From a virus, in the IMG/VR virus record IMGVR_UViG_3300009011_000001, positions 124,001 through 188,000 of that record: a stretch of 64,000 bases of DNA; one strand, written 5' to 3'. Below are positions 39,292 to 47,657 of this stretch, one piece after another; the stretch's first letter is position 1, and the number at the start of each line of letters is the position of its first letter. A model generated the notes under the pieces. The model was not told the DNA's origin, did no database searches, and saw only the letters and a program-made list of their open reading frames with translations. Position numbers and translations under genes: made by a program.

Positions 39292-39378
39292 CCCTGGGTA
39301 GCTCAGTCGGTTAGAGCAGCTCTCTGAGGTCGCTCCTCAGGAAGAAGGTCGTGGGTTCAAGTCCCGCCCTCGGGGCCA
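39292..39378 (+). tRNA. tRNA-like gene with extended anticodon arm, identity unclear
   Basis: Acceptor CCCTGGG/CCTCGGG (one mismatch), D arm GCTC...GAGC, variable AGGTC, T arm GTGGG-TTCAAGT-CCCGC, encoded CCA. The anticodon arm is about 10 bases too long. CTGAG-GTCGCTC-CTCAG inside it would give loop bases CGC after T33, but a 6-bp stem with a 5-base loop is equally good. Either an unusual tRNA or a decayed one. Confidence 0.6.
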
Positions 39379-39398
39379 TTACAAGTTAGGAGAACGCA

Positions 39399-39650
39399 AT
39401 GCGTCGTCGGCGGGTCATCAAGGCTGTTGTTGCTCCGAAGTTTGATTATCAAAAACATTCTTCGTCGAGAGAAGATGAAGCTCTGCAAACGGCTCGGTAT
39501 GAATGGTTCGCTAAACGCTCTCCTGAGCTTGCAGAGATTGTACGTCGCGTAGTTCGTCCTGATGGTACGCTTGTGATTAACGAGCTTGTTGCTACTGAAC
39601 AAGATCTTGATAAGCACGATGTGCCAAAGACCTTTCATGAATTGGTCTAA
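39399..39650 (+). CDS. Small charged protein in the tRNA cluster
   Basis: 83 residues behind TTAGGAGAA, 20 bases after the last tRNA-like gene. It starts with RRRR and has a mixed-charge helical body. It is probably expressed from the tRNA transcript. Function unknown. Confidence 0.58.
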   Translation: MRRRRVIKAVVAPKFDYQKHSSSREDEALQTARYEWFAKRSPELAEIVRRVVRPDGTLVINELVATEQDLDKHDVPKTFHELV

Positions 39651-39654
39651 TTCA

Positions 39655-39895
39655 ACGTGTAATGTCGGTGACCCATCGTCGCGCATCCATGCCGAAGACT
39701 AGGAAGTGGCTAAGTGTGGTAACCGGCACCTAGAGTTGTACCTGCTTTAAGCCATCGTCGGACGGGATTGTAACTCCCAACCTCAATTTCCCATACGGCC
39801 GAAAAAGCCGGAGTTGGTTAGTGTAGATGGGCCGTAAATCGGTAGCAGGTGGCTAAACAAACATACTGGCCTGCTTCGGCAGGCCTTTATGCTGT
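39655..39895 (+). ncRNA. Second structured non-coding region with its own terminator
   Basis: About 240 bases without a reading frame. ACCTGCT 39740-39746 pairs with AGCAGGT 39844-39850; ACGGCC 39795-39800 with GGCCGT 39830-39835, or a local CGGC/GCCG hairpin; GGGA 39774-39777 with TCCC 39785-39788. It ends in GGCCTGC-TTCG-GCAGGCC-TTTATGCTG (39868-39891). It looks like a stable RNA made with, or next to, the tRNAs. Confidence 0.45.
39868..39891 (+). terminator. Hairpin with TTTATGCTG tail
   Basis: GGCCTGC-TTCG-GCAGGCC followed by TTTATGCTG. It ends the tRNA/RNA region. Confidence 0.75.
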
Positions 39896-39904
39896 AAATA
39901 TTCT

Positions 39905-39918
39905 CATTGATACATTAC
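39905..39918 (+). promoter_or_regulatory. Promoter-like element (CATTGATACATTAC)
   Basis: Perfect ACATTAC core after a terminator, 42 bases before the next start codon. Confidence 0.62.
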
Positions 39919-39959
39919 CTTAATGATACAGGCAGTGTGCTCACCTAGAGGTGTCTATA

Positions 39960-40688
39960 ATGAAAATCGGTAGCTATGAATTCGCTGAGTTGACTCGCAA
40001 CAATGTACGCAACCTTCCAGAAGGTAGTGGTCTTATTCTCATGCAGGATAAGGTAACTGGCCTTTACGATGTAGCGGCAGCTAACAACCTGCGTCGTCGT
40101 GCTGAAGCAGCTTTGCATGGCGATGTGACCCCTAACATCCAGCGGCTCCACCCTGTCTCGCCGGAGACTAACGTCAAGTTCCTGTACACGCATCTTGGCT
40201 ACACTGTGCGTCCAGTGATGCATCGCTGCAGAGTGAAGACTCTGCTGCACGGCAAGATGATTCAACGCAGTACTCGCGGCACCCATGGACAAGGCTATAC
40301 GGTCAATCTGTTTACCTATCCTGAAAGTAGTGAATACGTTATCTCCATCCAGACCGTGGCTTCTACGGAAGATCCACTGACTCGTCTCTACCGCCACCTG
40401 AACGGGAAAATTCGACAGACCCACGAAACCAGCAATCCAATCATTCGCAATTTCTGCAAGAAACGCGGTCCGTTTGACGCAAAGAACTCATTCATTCTGG
40501 AGCAACATCAGACCAACATCGAAACACTCAAGGAAGCTAAGGCAATTGCTGCGGCACTTGCTTTGAAGTTAGGAACCGAATATTTACTGACCGCTAACGT
40601 GGTCGCAAAGTCCCAGTGGAAACATCCAGGCTGGGGTAAGGAAAAGACAGCATGTTCATCTACGTTTTTGGCTTCTCGTTGTGGGTAA
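39960..40688 (+). CDS. Uncharacterised 242-residue protein
   Basis: ATG 39960 behind AGAGGTG; an in-frame GTG at 39951 is less likely. Basic, with RRRAEAALHGD near 37-47 and a basic C-terminus. The last 36 bases overlap the next gene. No family recognised. Confidence 0.57.
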   Translation: MKIGSYEFAELTRNNVRNLPEGSGLILMQDKVTGLYDVAAANNLRRRAEAALHGDVTPNIQRLHPVSPETNVKFLYTHLGYTVRPVMHRCRVKTLLHGKMIQRSTRGTHGQGYTVNLFTYPESSEYVISIQTVASTEDPLTRLYRHLNGKIRQTHETSNPIIRNFCKKRGPFDAKNSFILEQHQTNIETLKEAKAIAAALALKLGTEYLLTANVVAKSQWKHPGWGKEKTACSSTFLASRCG

Positions 40689-40921
40689 TTGGGACCATCA
40701 GTCTTTTCGCTCACGAAGTGTGGTTGTGGAAGTGGCACCCTGAAGAATGGAAGAATCGGAAGAACGGCATCACCACTATGCCAGATTGGCAAGTCTGGTT
40801 GTGCATGCTCTTCTGGCCTATCGTTCTTGTAGGCGCACTGGCTCTTTCGGCCGGTACCTACATTTCTACAAATGCAACCGTATGGTTTGCATCCCGGAAG
40901 GCCCGTAAGAAAAAGAATTAG
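40652..40921 (+). CDS. Two-pass membrane protein
   Basis: 89 residues; hydrophobic segments at 1-20 and 44-70 flank a basic, tryptophan-rich loop, and the tail is basic (RKARKKKN). It overlaps the previous gene by 36 bases. Confidence 0.6.
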   Translation: MFIYVFGFSLWVIGTISLFAHEVWLWKWHPEEWKNRKNGITTMPDWQVWLCMLFWPIVLVGALALSAGTYISTNATVWFASRKARKKKN

Positions 40922-40929
40922 TGCATAAG

Positions 40930-40961
40930 GCCCGTGGATTATCCCACGGGCTTTTTTTTTG
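40930..40961 (+). terminator. Rho-independent terminator
   Basis: GCCCGTGG-ATTATC-CCACGGGC followed by at least nine T residues. Confidence 0.85.
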
Positions 40962-40988
40962 TTATGGATTGAATAGGTAACGCCTTTA

Positions 40989-41002
40989 TAATCGTACATT
41001 AC
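40989..41002 (+). promoter_or_regulatory. Promoter-like element (TAATCGTACATTAC)
   Basis: ACATTAC core after TTTATAATCG, 43 bases before the next gene. The 5' half departs from consensus. Confidence 0.55.
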
Positions 41003-41044
41003 TAAGATGATGTCGTAATTACACTGTACCCAAGGAGCTGCACC

Positions 41045-41425
41045 ATGGCTAACTGCACTTGCAAAATAACATCAACGAGCACCGTCGTAGTCAACAACGG
41101 CAAGGCCTATCAGGATGCTTTTGAACGCCCAGACATGCGACTCTACATCCCTGTAGATCGTGAGGGTAAACTTACCGAATTGAGCCGGGCTATCAGCCTC
41201 CAATGCTGGATCACTGGCGAACGTAATCCTCAGATCCCTGAGGCGATGACGATGTCTGCTGAAGGCATCACGGCATCTTTGATCCGCAACCAACACGGTG
41301 ATGAGTTCGGGACTCTGTCTCGCTCGGTAGCCTACGGGTCGATTGCCAAGATGGAACTGTGGTTGCGTACACTACACCGCCACGAGAAAGGCGACATCAC
41401 TAACTTCACTGTTGGCTACCGTTAA
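41045..41425 (+). CDS. Uncharacterised 126-residue protein
   Basis: It starts behind CAAGGAGC. First gene of its unit. Beta-rich with a conserved-looking CTCKITSTSTVVVNNGKAY start. Function unknown. Confidence 0.57.
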   Translation: MANCTCKITSTSTVVVNNGKAYQDAFERPDMRLYIPVDREGKLTELSRAISLQCWITGERNPQIPEAMTMSAEGITASLIRNQHGDEFGTLSRSVAYGSIAKMELWLRTLHRHEKGDITNFTVGYR

Positions 41426-41440
41426 TCCAGGAGGACACCA

Positions 41441-42163
41441 ATGTCTATTTCGACTCAGTTTGAAGATATCCTGTTTCTGCGCAAGATCGAACAACTCGGC
41501 CTGAAGCCGATGTGGGACTATATCCTGCGCACTAACCGGGGGAACGGAAATGGGTATCACAATACAAAACACATGTTCGACGCAGGCAAGAATGGATGGA
41601 AAATCTGGAACGTCGAAGTCGGCGATGAGTCCTACGCCTGCGATACTCCAGAATACCGTCTTGTCGATGTCATCACCGCCCTCCTCTGGCATGACTACGA
41701 TCACAGCGGAGGACACCAGCCGGATGTGGAGAATATCGAAGACGCCTGTAATGCGTTCGATCACTGGTGCAGCTTAGACGAGTTCCAGGACATCGTTAAG
41801 CGCCACAACTACTCCGGCGCCAATGCCAACTGCGTTAAACGCCTGATTCGCATCACCGAATTCCCGTTCATCCACGAACCCCGCTACATCGCAGAAAAGA
41901 TCGTTCGCGATTCCGATTTGCTCTACAGCTTTAAAGACGAAGCCGGCCCTATCCTTCACGGCCTGTATAGCGAACTGTCAGCCGCAGGTAAACTGCCAGA
42001 AGACATGAAGTTTGCACAGATCGTAGAAGGGCAAACCAAATTCCACAACGAGGTTCAGCTGTTCACTCAGACCGGCGTGATCCTTCACACCCTGCTGGTA
42101 GCCGAAGTGATTCGTGAGCAAACGGCTTACGCTCGCAAAGTTACTCAGCTGGAGAAAACATGA
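41441..42163 (+). CDS. HD-domain phosphohydrolase
   Basis: 240 residues. H40 and H44 (YHNTKH), H84-D85 and D87-H88 (LLWHDYDHSGG) and a late Asp (VRDSDLL, about 155) form the HD metal-binding set. The YHN..H / HD.DH..G pattern is the 3'5'-cyclic phosphodiesterase-like arrangement. Possible roles are hydrolysis of cyclic-nucleotide signals or nucleotides. A cyclic-nucleotide target would make it a counter-defence protein, but that is inference. Confidence 0.72.
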   Translation: MSISTQFEDILFLRKIEQLGLKPMWDYILRTNRGNGNGYHNTKHMFDAGKNGWKIWNVEVGDESYACDTPEYRLVDVITALLWHDYDHSGGHQPDVENIEDACNAFDHWCSLDEFQDIVKRHNYSGANANCVKRLIRITEFPFIHEPRYIAEKIVRDSDLLYSFKDEAGPILHGLYSELSAAGKLPEDMKFAQIVEGQTKFHNEVQLFTQTGVILHTLLVAEVIREQTAYARKVTQLEKT

Positions 42164-42555
42164 TTGAAGAAACAGCGGACGTTTTGAAGCAACGTCTTGA
42201 TGCAATGGTCGAAGGACTTGATCCAAAAGAGTGCGAAAAGCTGTTGGTCGATATGGCAGAGTACGTCCTCATGGCCCGCTATGGTTTTGTTCTGGATGAC
42301 CAGATGAAAGAACTGAACCCAGGTACCTTTGACCGCTCTACAACGATCCAGACGATCAATGGCGGTAAGGCAGTACTCGTATCGCCAAAAGGTTACGAAG
42401 TCATCTCAGAAGAGAACGTGGGCAGTAATGGCTGCTATCGCGTTACTCTGCGTGAGCGCAAGCGTAGTTCATTCGAAGGATCGCCACGGGCAGGTAATGT
42501 TCCTCATCTGGAACGTGGCGGTTTCATCAAACGTTATTTGGGCCGGCAACGGTAA
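42160..42555 (+). CDS. Uncharacterised 131-residue protein
   Basis: Overlaps the HD gene by 4 bases (ATGA). Acidic helical start, basic end (RRKRSSFEGSP-type region). Possible partner of the HD protein by coupling. Confidence 0.56.
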   Translation: MIEETADVLKQRLDAMVEGLDPKECEKLLVDMAEYVLMARYGFVLDDQMKELNPGTFDRSTTIQTINGGKAVLVSPKGYEVISEENVGSNGCYRVTLRERKRSSFEGSPRAGNVPHLERGGFIKRYLGRQR

Positions 42556-42580
42556 CCCACTTATTTAGGAGCAGCTATAA

Positions 42581-43621
42581 ATGAAGAACCGCACTTTCGT
42601 TGTGGCCATCGATCCGAACATGGATAACTTCAGCGTACTCGGCCTGCGCCATACGCTGAAGAATGGCAACGATGTCGTCGTCCACAACGACCCGGCCATG
42701 AACATGCAGGGCGCTGAGACGGTGTTCAACTTTGACGTCTACATCAGTGGGAAGCGAGGCTTTGACCCCATTCTGGTTTCGGCACCTAGACACCGTCTGA
42801 TTGTAGTTCCTCGCCACACCAAGTCCGTTCAGGCTGCCTTGCTTCAAAAAGCTGTAGCCGATTTCGATGGCACTCCGCAGCATGGCTTCCGGCACGTACC
42901 TACCTGGATCAACGGCTGGGGCGGACGCAACTATCCCTGCTCCACTGACCGCATGGTCGTAAAGCCCGGCGATGGCGCACGGGGCATTGGTCAGTTCACG
43001 GTCAGCACTCAGAACGTGAACATGGACTACTTCCTCAAGCAGCTGAACAAGTTAGTTGAGGGCGAGCACACCCAAGAGAAGCTCGACGAATTCCTCTCTC
43101 AGTTCAACGGTAACGTTAAATACCACACTGGGTCTGAGAACTTCCCTCTGGAAGGACTGGGCGCCCTGAAAGAAGATGAAATCGTCGTTCAAGAAGTCAT
43201 CGAGAACATCGTGAAAGAATATCGGGTAATCACCGATAAGAATTCGCGTCCAGCCTATTGGCAAGAGCGCCGCCGTCCAGTTGGTCAGAACTTTCCTCAG
43301 GCGACCGGCGGTGGTGCGATCATCGACCATAACGCGCTCATCATGCTCGTCGACATCCCAAGCTGCATCAATGTGGCGCTGCTCGAACACCTCTGTCGTA
43401 ACGTGATTGGTCCATTGAGTTCGATCGACCTGTTCGTTACTGGCGATGGTAGCTGGGGTATCTTCGAGTACTGCAACCAGTTCGGTATATCTGGCGTTCC
43501 TCAGGACGTCGCGTTCAACCTGCACGCTGAATTCATGCAGGACATCGTCGACATCTATATCGAAGGTGAAGAACGCCGGAAGCTCGTCGCCGACGAAGCG
43601 GGGATGAGTTCCGATGCTTGA
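42581..43621 (+). CDS. ATP-grasp-like protein
   Basis: 346 residues. VVKPGDGARGIGQ (126-138) fits the ATP-grasp glycine-rich lid, EIVVQEVIE (about 201-209) the strand with the adenine contact, and 'SIDLFVTGDGSWGIFEYCNQ' (about 285-304) the metal-binding 'D....DG.W...E.N' end. ATP-grasp enzymes join a carboxylate to an amine or thiol through an acyl-phosphate. It is not closely like the 22689 protein. Substrate unknown. Overlaps the next gene by 8 bases. Confidence 0.65.
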   Translation: MKNRTFVVAIDPNMDNFSVLGLRHTLKNGNDVVVHNDPAMNMQGAETVFNFDVYISGKRGFDPILVSAPRHRLIVVPRHTKSVQAALLQKAVADFDGTPQHGFRHVPTWINGWGGRNYPCSTDRMVVKPGDGARGIGQFTVSTQNVNMDYFLKQLNKLVEGEHTQEKLDEFLSQFNGNVKYHTGSENFPLEGLGALKEDEIVVQEVIENIVKEYRVITDKNSRPAYWQERRRPVGQNFPQATGGGAIIDHNALIMLVDIPSCINVALLEHLCRNVIGPLSSIDLFVTGDGSWGIFEYCNQFGISGVPQDVAFNLHAEFMQDIVDIYIEGEERRKLVADEAGMSSDA

Positions 43622-43931
43622 ATTTCTGTCAGAAGAAGCCCACGCAGCCTTTGTGCTGGTCTTTTTAATCTGGTGCTACGTCTGGTGGATTCGTTATCAG
43701 GCAAACCGGCGGCTCGAATTCACCGAGATGACTGACTGGTGCATTGCACTTAAGTATTGCATCGAAACCGACACCTTTTACTGCTTTCCGAAAGGTGTGC
43801 GTGAAGAAGGCATCTACCGGCGGCTCAAGCTGATGGAGAAGTATGGCATTGACGCCGATGTGCATTACGATAAAGAAACCCTGTACGTTCGCAAAAAGGA
43901 CGGCACTAACTGGGCCTGTGAAGTCTACTAA
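43614..43931 (+). CDS. N-anchored membrane protein
   Basis: 105 residues with a hydrophobic segment at about 8-26, then a soluble charged domain. Overlaps the ATP-grasp gene by 8 bases. Similar in layout to the next protein. Confidence 0.57.
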   Translation: MLEFLSEEAHAAFVLVFLIWCYVWWIRYQANRRLEFTEMTDWCIALKYCIETDTFYCFPKGVREEGIYRRLKLMEKYGIDADVHYDKETLYVRKKDGTNWACEVY

Positions 43932-43944
43932 GGAAAAGAAGTAA

Positions 43945-44265
43945 TTGAACAATTTCGATTCGCTGGGAAAAACCTTTACATGGATCGTAGTCGGTTTGAT
44001 TGCGATCGGCGTATATCTGTTCTTCGACAAACGACGTACAGATAGCTACAACAAATTTGTGATTGAAGGCTGGTGCGATTGCATCCTGCGCGGCATGTAT
44101 CTGAATGATGACGGCATGCCCGAGTTCATCCAGAAGCGTAACGTCAAGTATGCGTCGCAGTATTTCGAATCGTTGGGAGCAAAGACGCTCATCGACGTGT
44201 CCGAGAACAGCCTGGTTGTTTCTCATCGTGGTCGTCAGCACAAGCTGTCGATCACGGACGTGTAA
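43945..44265 (+). CDS. N-anchored membrane protein with TTG start
   Basis: 106 residues; TTG at 43945 behind AAGGAAAAG. One helix (about 9-27), then a soluble domain. Layout and the spacing of 'W.. C......Y' residues recall the preceding protein, suggesting an old duplication. Confidence 0.52.
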   Translation: MNNFDSLGKTFTWIVVGLIAIGVYLFFDKRRTDSYNKFVIEGWCDCILRGMYLNDDGMPEFIQKRNVKYASQYFESLGAKTLIDVSENSLVVSHRGRQHKLSITDV

Positions 44266-44283
44266 TAGTACTTTACTACGAAA

Positions 44284-44317
44284 GGGAGGGCTTTATGAGC
44301 CCTCCCTCTTCTATGCT
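44284..44317 (+). terminator. Hairpin with CTATGC tail
   Basis: GGGAGGGC-TTTATGA-GCCCTCCC followed by TCTTCTATGC. Confidence 0.7.
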
Positions 44318-44336
44318 ATCTAACAAGGATTCTGAC

Positions 44337-45125
44337 ATGGGACTGTTGTCTGACCGCCAAATTAAAGAACGTTGCATGCAGCCAACCCATTACCTGAAAA
44401 ATGCTGAAGGTGAAGGTTGGTCTCCAGTTATTCCAGGCGTTACCCATTCGGTCGAAACGATCACCAATTGGGAAGTCCGTTCGTACTCTCGGTTGATTAA
44501 AGCTACTCCTACTGTTCTTGAGAACATGAAGTGGAAGCCAATGATCTCGCCGTTCGTTCCTGAGGCGATTCGTTATAAAGATGTCGATACAAATTACCCA
44601 ATCGCTAGCGCCCTTGATGTCAAAGCGGTGAAGATCATTTCGTATGGCCTGTCGTCATTCGGATATGACATCCGAATGAAGAAGACTGGTCTGAAGATCT
44701 TCACGAACATCAACTCTGCCATCATCGACCCGATGCGCATGTCGCCTGAGGCCTACAAGGAACCACAGGTGTTGTTTGATGAAGAGTTTAAGCTTCACTA
44801 CTTCATCTTGCCGCCGAAGTCTGTGGCGCTCGGCCACACGGTAGAGTACTTTGCCATTCCCCGCGATGTCCTCGTCATGTGCCTGGGCAAGAGCACGTAT
44901 GCCCGTGTCGCCATGATGCCGATCGTTACTCCACTTGAACCTGAGTGGGAAGGCGAACTGGTTCTGGAGATTGCAAACTTGGTTGAACTACCAATGCGCA
45001 TTTATCTGGAAACCGGCATTGCTCAGCTTCTGTTCCTGCAGGGCAACGAGGCGTGCGAAGTGAGCTACAACGACCGTGGCGGTAAGTATCAAGGTCAGAC
45101 GGGGACTCAAGATGCAATTCTTTAA
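44337..45125 (+). CDS. dcd: dCTP deaminase
   Basis: 262 residues from ATG 44337 behind AAGGATT. GLLSDRQI (2-9), ISYGLSSFGYDIR (101-113), GKSTYAR (184-190), TPLEPEWEG (198-206) and a KYQGQTG end are the family motifs. About 85 extra residues sit between the first two. It converts dCTP to dUTP, which after loss of pyrophosphate feeds ThyA and Tmk. No dUTPase was seen in this window. Overlaps the next gene by 14 bases. Confidence 0.92.
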   Translation: MGLLSDRQIKERCMQPTHYLKNAEGEGWSPVIPGVTHSVETITNWEVRSYSRLIKATPTVLENMKWKPMISPFVPEAIRYKDVDTNYPIASALDVKAVKIISYGLSSFGYDIRMKKTGLKIFTNINSAIIDPMRMSPEAYKEPQVLFDEEFKLHYFILPPKSVALGHTVEYFAIPRDVLVMCLGKSTYARVAMMPIVTPLEPEWEGELVLEIANLVELPMRIYLETGIAQLLFLQGNEACEVSYNDRGGKYQGQTGTQDAIL

Positions 45126-45273
45126 GCTCGGGGTTATTCTAATCGTCATTTACCTGTGCGGCGCGTTTGTCTCCGGCGGGTTTAATCCTGAGTCATGGAA
45201 TGCGTTCTGGAAACTGGTCCTTGTGGCCTGCGGTGTTGTTGCTGCGGTGTTCACACTGGAGAGACATTTGTAA
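45112..45273 (+). CDS. Small membrane protein, tandem copy 1
   Basis: 53 residues, start inside the end of dcd. Hydrophobic, with 'IYLCGAFVSGGFNPESWNAFWK', which repeats in the next gene. Two short helices around a polar turn. Function unknown. Confidence 0.6.
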   Translation: MQFFKLGVILIVIYLCGAFVSGGFNPESWNAFWKLVLVACGVVAAVFTLERHL

Positions 45274-45437
45274 TGGATCCTGATGCTTACCTGAAGATTC
45301 TGCTCACAACAGCAACCTGTTATTTAGGTGGGGCTTTCGTAGCCGGCACCTTTAACACGGGTCGCTGGAACCCTTACTGGAAAGCCGCCCTCGTTGTACT
45401 GTGGGTTCTTTGCTGCTTCAGTGTGATCCGTGCCTAA
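45273..45437 (+). CDS. Small membrane protein, tandem copy 2
   Basis: 54 residues, starting on the last base of copy 1 (TAATG). 'CYLGGAFVAGTFNTGRWNPYWK' matches copy 1 in sequence and position. A tandem duplication. Confidence 0.6.
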   Translation: MDPDAYLKILLTTATCYLGGAFVAGTFNTGRWNPYWKAALVVLWVLCCFSVIRA

Positions 45438-45477
45438 TGTTCCTGTAATATGAAATAAATTGAGCGAGGTGGTTAAC

Positions 45478-46098
45478 ATGGATTTGTTCCGGTGGTTTGA
45501 CCGTAAAAAGAAATCCGCTAAAGATCTGACTGCTGAGTTACCTCCGGCCGTTAGATTCATTAAACCACCCGTCGTTATGACTATTGCAGAATGGGACCGG
45601 ATCAACGATGAAACCCCCACCCAGTTCTTGCAGTATGGGTGGAGGCGCGGTGAGGAGAATGAGTTCACTCGGCCTTGGGATCAGCAGCTCAAATTTGCGT
45701 ACCAGCATGGGCAGCAGTACAAGATCCATTCGATGTCAGTGATGCTGCCCAACGGCTTAGGTCTGAGGGCAGCCAGCTTTATCTCTCCGCAGATTGAAAA
45801 CATGGGTCTGAACACCATGCTGATTCTTTATCTGTCTGCGGAAGTAGCTTTTAAAGAAATGCCAAAGATCGATCCGGTCACTGGTGGCGCCACCCCTGAA
45901 TTGAGCGATACTCTTCGCTATATCGCTTTAAGGATGGAGTCCCGCATCATGACTGTAATCACCGACAGTCTGTCCGGACAAGTGTTGGTTGTTCTGAGAT
46001 CGTGGGCAAAGAATTACACCATCTATAATAACGAAGAGCGTTGGACCGTCAGCGCTCAAACAGACACGACCATCAAAAAGGAGTCTGATAAGCCATGA
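45478..46098 (+). CDS. Uncharacterised 206-residue protein
   Basis: ATG 45478 behind GAGGTGG. Basic start (RWFDRKKK), then alpha/beta with a W-rich middle. Overlaps the next gene by 4 bases. No family recognised. Confidence 0.57.
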   Translation: MDLFRWFDRKKKSAKDLTAELPPAVRFIKPPVVMTIAEWDRINDETPTQFLQYGWRRGEENEFTRPWDQQLKFAYQHGQQYKIHSMSVMLPNGLGLRAASFISPQIENMGLNTMLILYLSAEVAFKEMPKIDPVTGGATPELSDTLRYIALRMESRIMTVITDSLSGQVLVVLRSWAKNYTIYNNEERWTVSAQTDTTIKKESDKP

Positions 46099-46508
46099 GC
46101 AAGAATGTTACTGTAGAAGCAATTCTGGAAGCGCTTTCGAGCGCACGGGATAAAAGCGAGGCTCGACAGCTTCGTATCAATCCAGAAGCAGGCAGTCTGG
46201 AGAAATCTCTGGACTTCGTGGCAGCCATCCCTGCTACTCTTCCACGTCACTTTTACGACATGGACACGGCACCGCCGATGGGATTGACCACCACTGATCG
46301 AGAATCGTTCGGCAGTCGCTTTCCGCACTTCTTTGCAAAGATGCTGGGTGACGGCGGCGTGCAGAAAGTTCTCGGGGCTATCGAGGAAGCACATCCGCAT
46401 CCTCCGAAGTACATGTACAGCGCTGTTACGTTGTACGCGTGCACGAAGGATCTTGTGGTCATGTTGACCGAGGCAGTGGTTGTTCCAGCGACAGGGGATA
46501 TGTCATGA
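46095..46508 (+). CDS. Uncharacterised 137-residue protein
   Basis: Coupled on both sides (4-base overlaps). Histidine-rich centre (EEAHPHPPKYM). Function unknown. Confidence 0.55.
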   Translation: MSKNVTVEAILEALSSARDKSEARQLRINPEAGSLEKSLDFVAAIPATLPRHFYDMDTAPPMGLTTTDRESFGSRFPHFFAKMLGDGGVQKVLGAIEEAHPHPPKYMYSAVTLYACTKDLVVMLTEAVVVPATGDMS

Positions 46509-47179
46509 GCGCACCCAACAAGAAGTATCTGATCAAGCTGCCTATCGATAGCGCCTCTCAACAGCCAGCTGCAATCATGGCGGGCTACGGCGAGATCGTC
46601 AAAGAGCTGAAGAAGTATTCGACTACCGATGTGGTCAAATACAGCATGCCGGGGGCGACCGATGATGTTTTGCGGCGTCTGGTAAACATCGCCAAGGCAC
46701 CTAAAGCGGATCTGATCGCCAAAGGTGTTGACGTGGAAGACCTGCCGGATCTGGCAGACGTGCTGGCAACCAACCTGCCATGGATTGGTCATGCTACGCA
46801 CAACGATGCCTCACGCCAGTTCCGTTCCAAGAACGCATTGGCCGTAGCGGTTGAAGTCCTGCGTGAGTTCGACGGTTACATCTACCGTTTGTCTGCCGAT
46901 ATTGGCTGCCCTCCCGAAAGCCGTGGCCCTGCTCTGTTCGAACTGCAGAACCCTTCGCGCATGGATCGTTTTTACAAGATCCACGTCAACTTCGAACTGA
47001 CCGACAAGCTGTCTTCTGACATCTTGCTGAAGTCGCCGATCGTGCCGCAAAGCCTGATCGACTACCTGACCAAACTCGGTTACGAACAACATGGCCGTTT
47101 CTTTAGCCATCCTGACTTCGGTCATGCAAGCATTCACGTATCGCTGTTCGGCAAGATTGCTGACGCCGAGGTGAAGTAA
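46505..47179 (+). CDS. Uncharacterised 224-residue protein
   Basis: ATG 46505 overlaps the previous stop by 4 bases. Alpha/beta with a histidine-containing C-terminal part (SHPDFGHASIHVSLFG). No family recognised. Confidence 0.57.
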   Translation: MSAPNKKYLIKLPIDSASQQPAAIMAGYGEIVKELKKYSTTDVVKYSMPGATDDVLRRLVNIAKAPKADLIAKGVDVEDLPDLADVLATNLPWIGHATHNDASRQFRSKNALAVAVEVLREFDGYIYRLSADIGCPPESRGPALFELQNPSRMDRFYKIHVNFELTDKLSSDILLKSPIVPQSLIDYLTKLGYEQHGRFFSHPDFGHASIHVSLFGKIADAEVK

Positions 47180-47180
47180 C

Positions 47181-47657
47181 ATGAACTTCTCGATCATCCC
47201 CAAGTGGGTTTGGGTTGTTGTCGCCCTTGCTGTTCTCGGGGGTGTCGCAGGTTCTGGTATTTACGCCGTCCACAGCTACAACACGATGGCTACAAAACTT
47301 TCCACGGAGACTAGTGAAAAGAACACCGCGATTGAAGCAAACAAAACTTTGCAAGGCGAAATCGAACGTCTGAAACAAGACGCTATCGACAAGCAAGCCG
47401 TAAATGAAAGTATTGCCGCAGAGAAGGCCAAGACGCAAGAAGAGCTGAAAGGCTTATCGAGCAACTTGGATGTCGCTATCTTTGAACGCGATGAGGCGCG
47501 CCGTAAGGCTCAAGAACTCGCAGGCACTACCAATGTGTGTAAAGCTGACGATGCGTTCTCAGTGGTGCCTACAGAGCCTGACATCAGGTTGGATTATGCA
47601 TGGCAGGTCTACTGCAAAACTAATCCGAACGTCAGTGTCTGCAAGGTGGCGAAATGA
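47181..47657 (+). CDS. Inner-membrane spanin-like protein
   Basis: 158 residues: a hydrophobic anchor (about 8-30), then a long charged coiled coil (35-110) and a C-terminal globular end with several cysteines. Directly followed by a small lipoprotein overlapping by 4 bases. This is the i-spanin/o-spanin (Rz/Rz1) arrangement, which fuses inner and outer membranes at lysis. Assigned from layout, not sequence identity. Confidence 0.65.
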   Translation: MNFSIIPKWVWVVVALAVLGGVAGSGIYAVHSYNTMATKLSTETSEKNTAIEANKTLQGEIERLKQDAIDKQAVNESIAAEKAKTQEELKGLSSNLDVAIFERDEARRKAQELAGTTNVCKADDAFSVVPTEPDIRLDYAWQVYCKTNPNVSVCKVAK

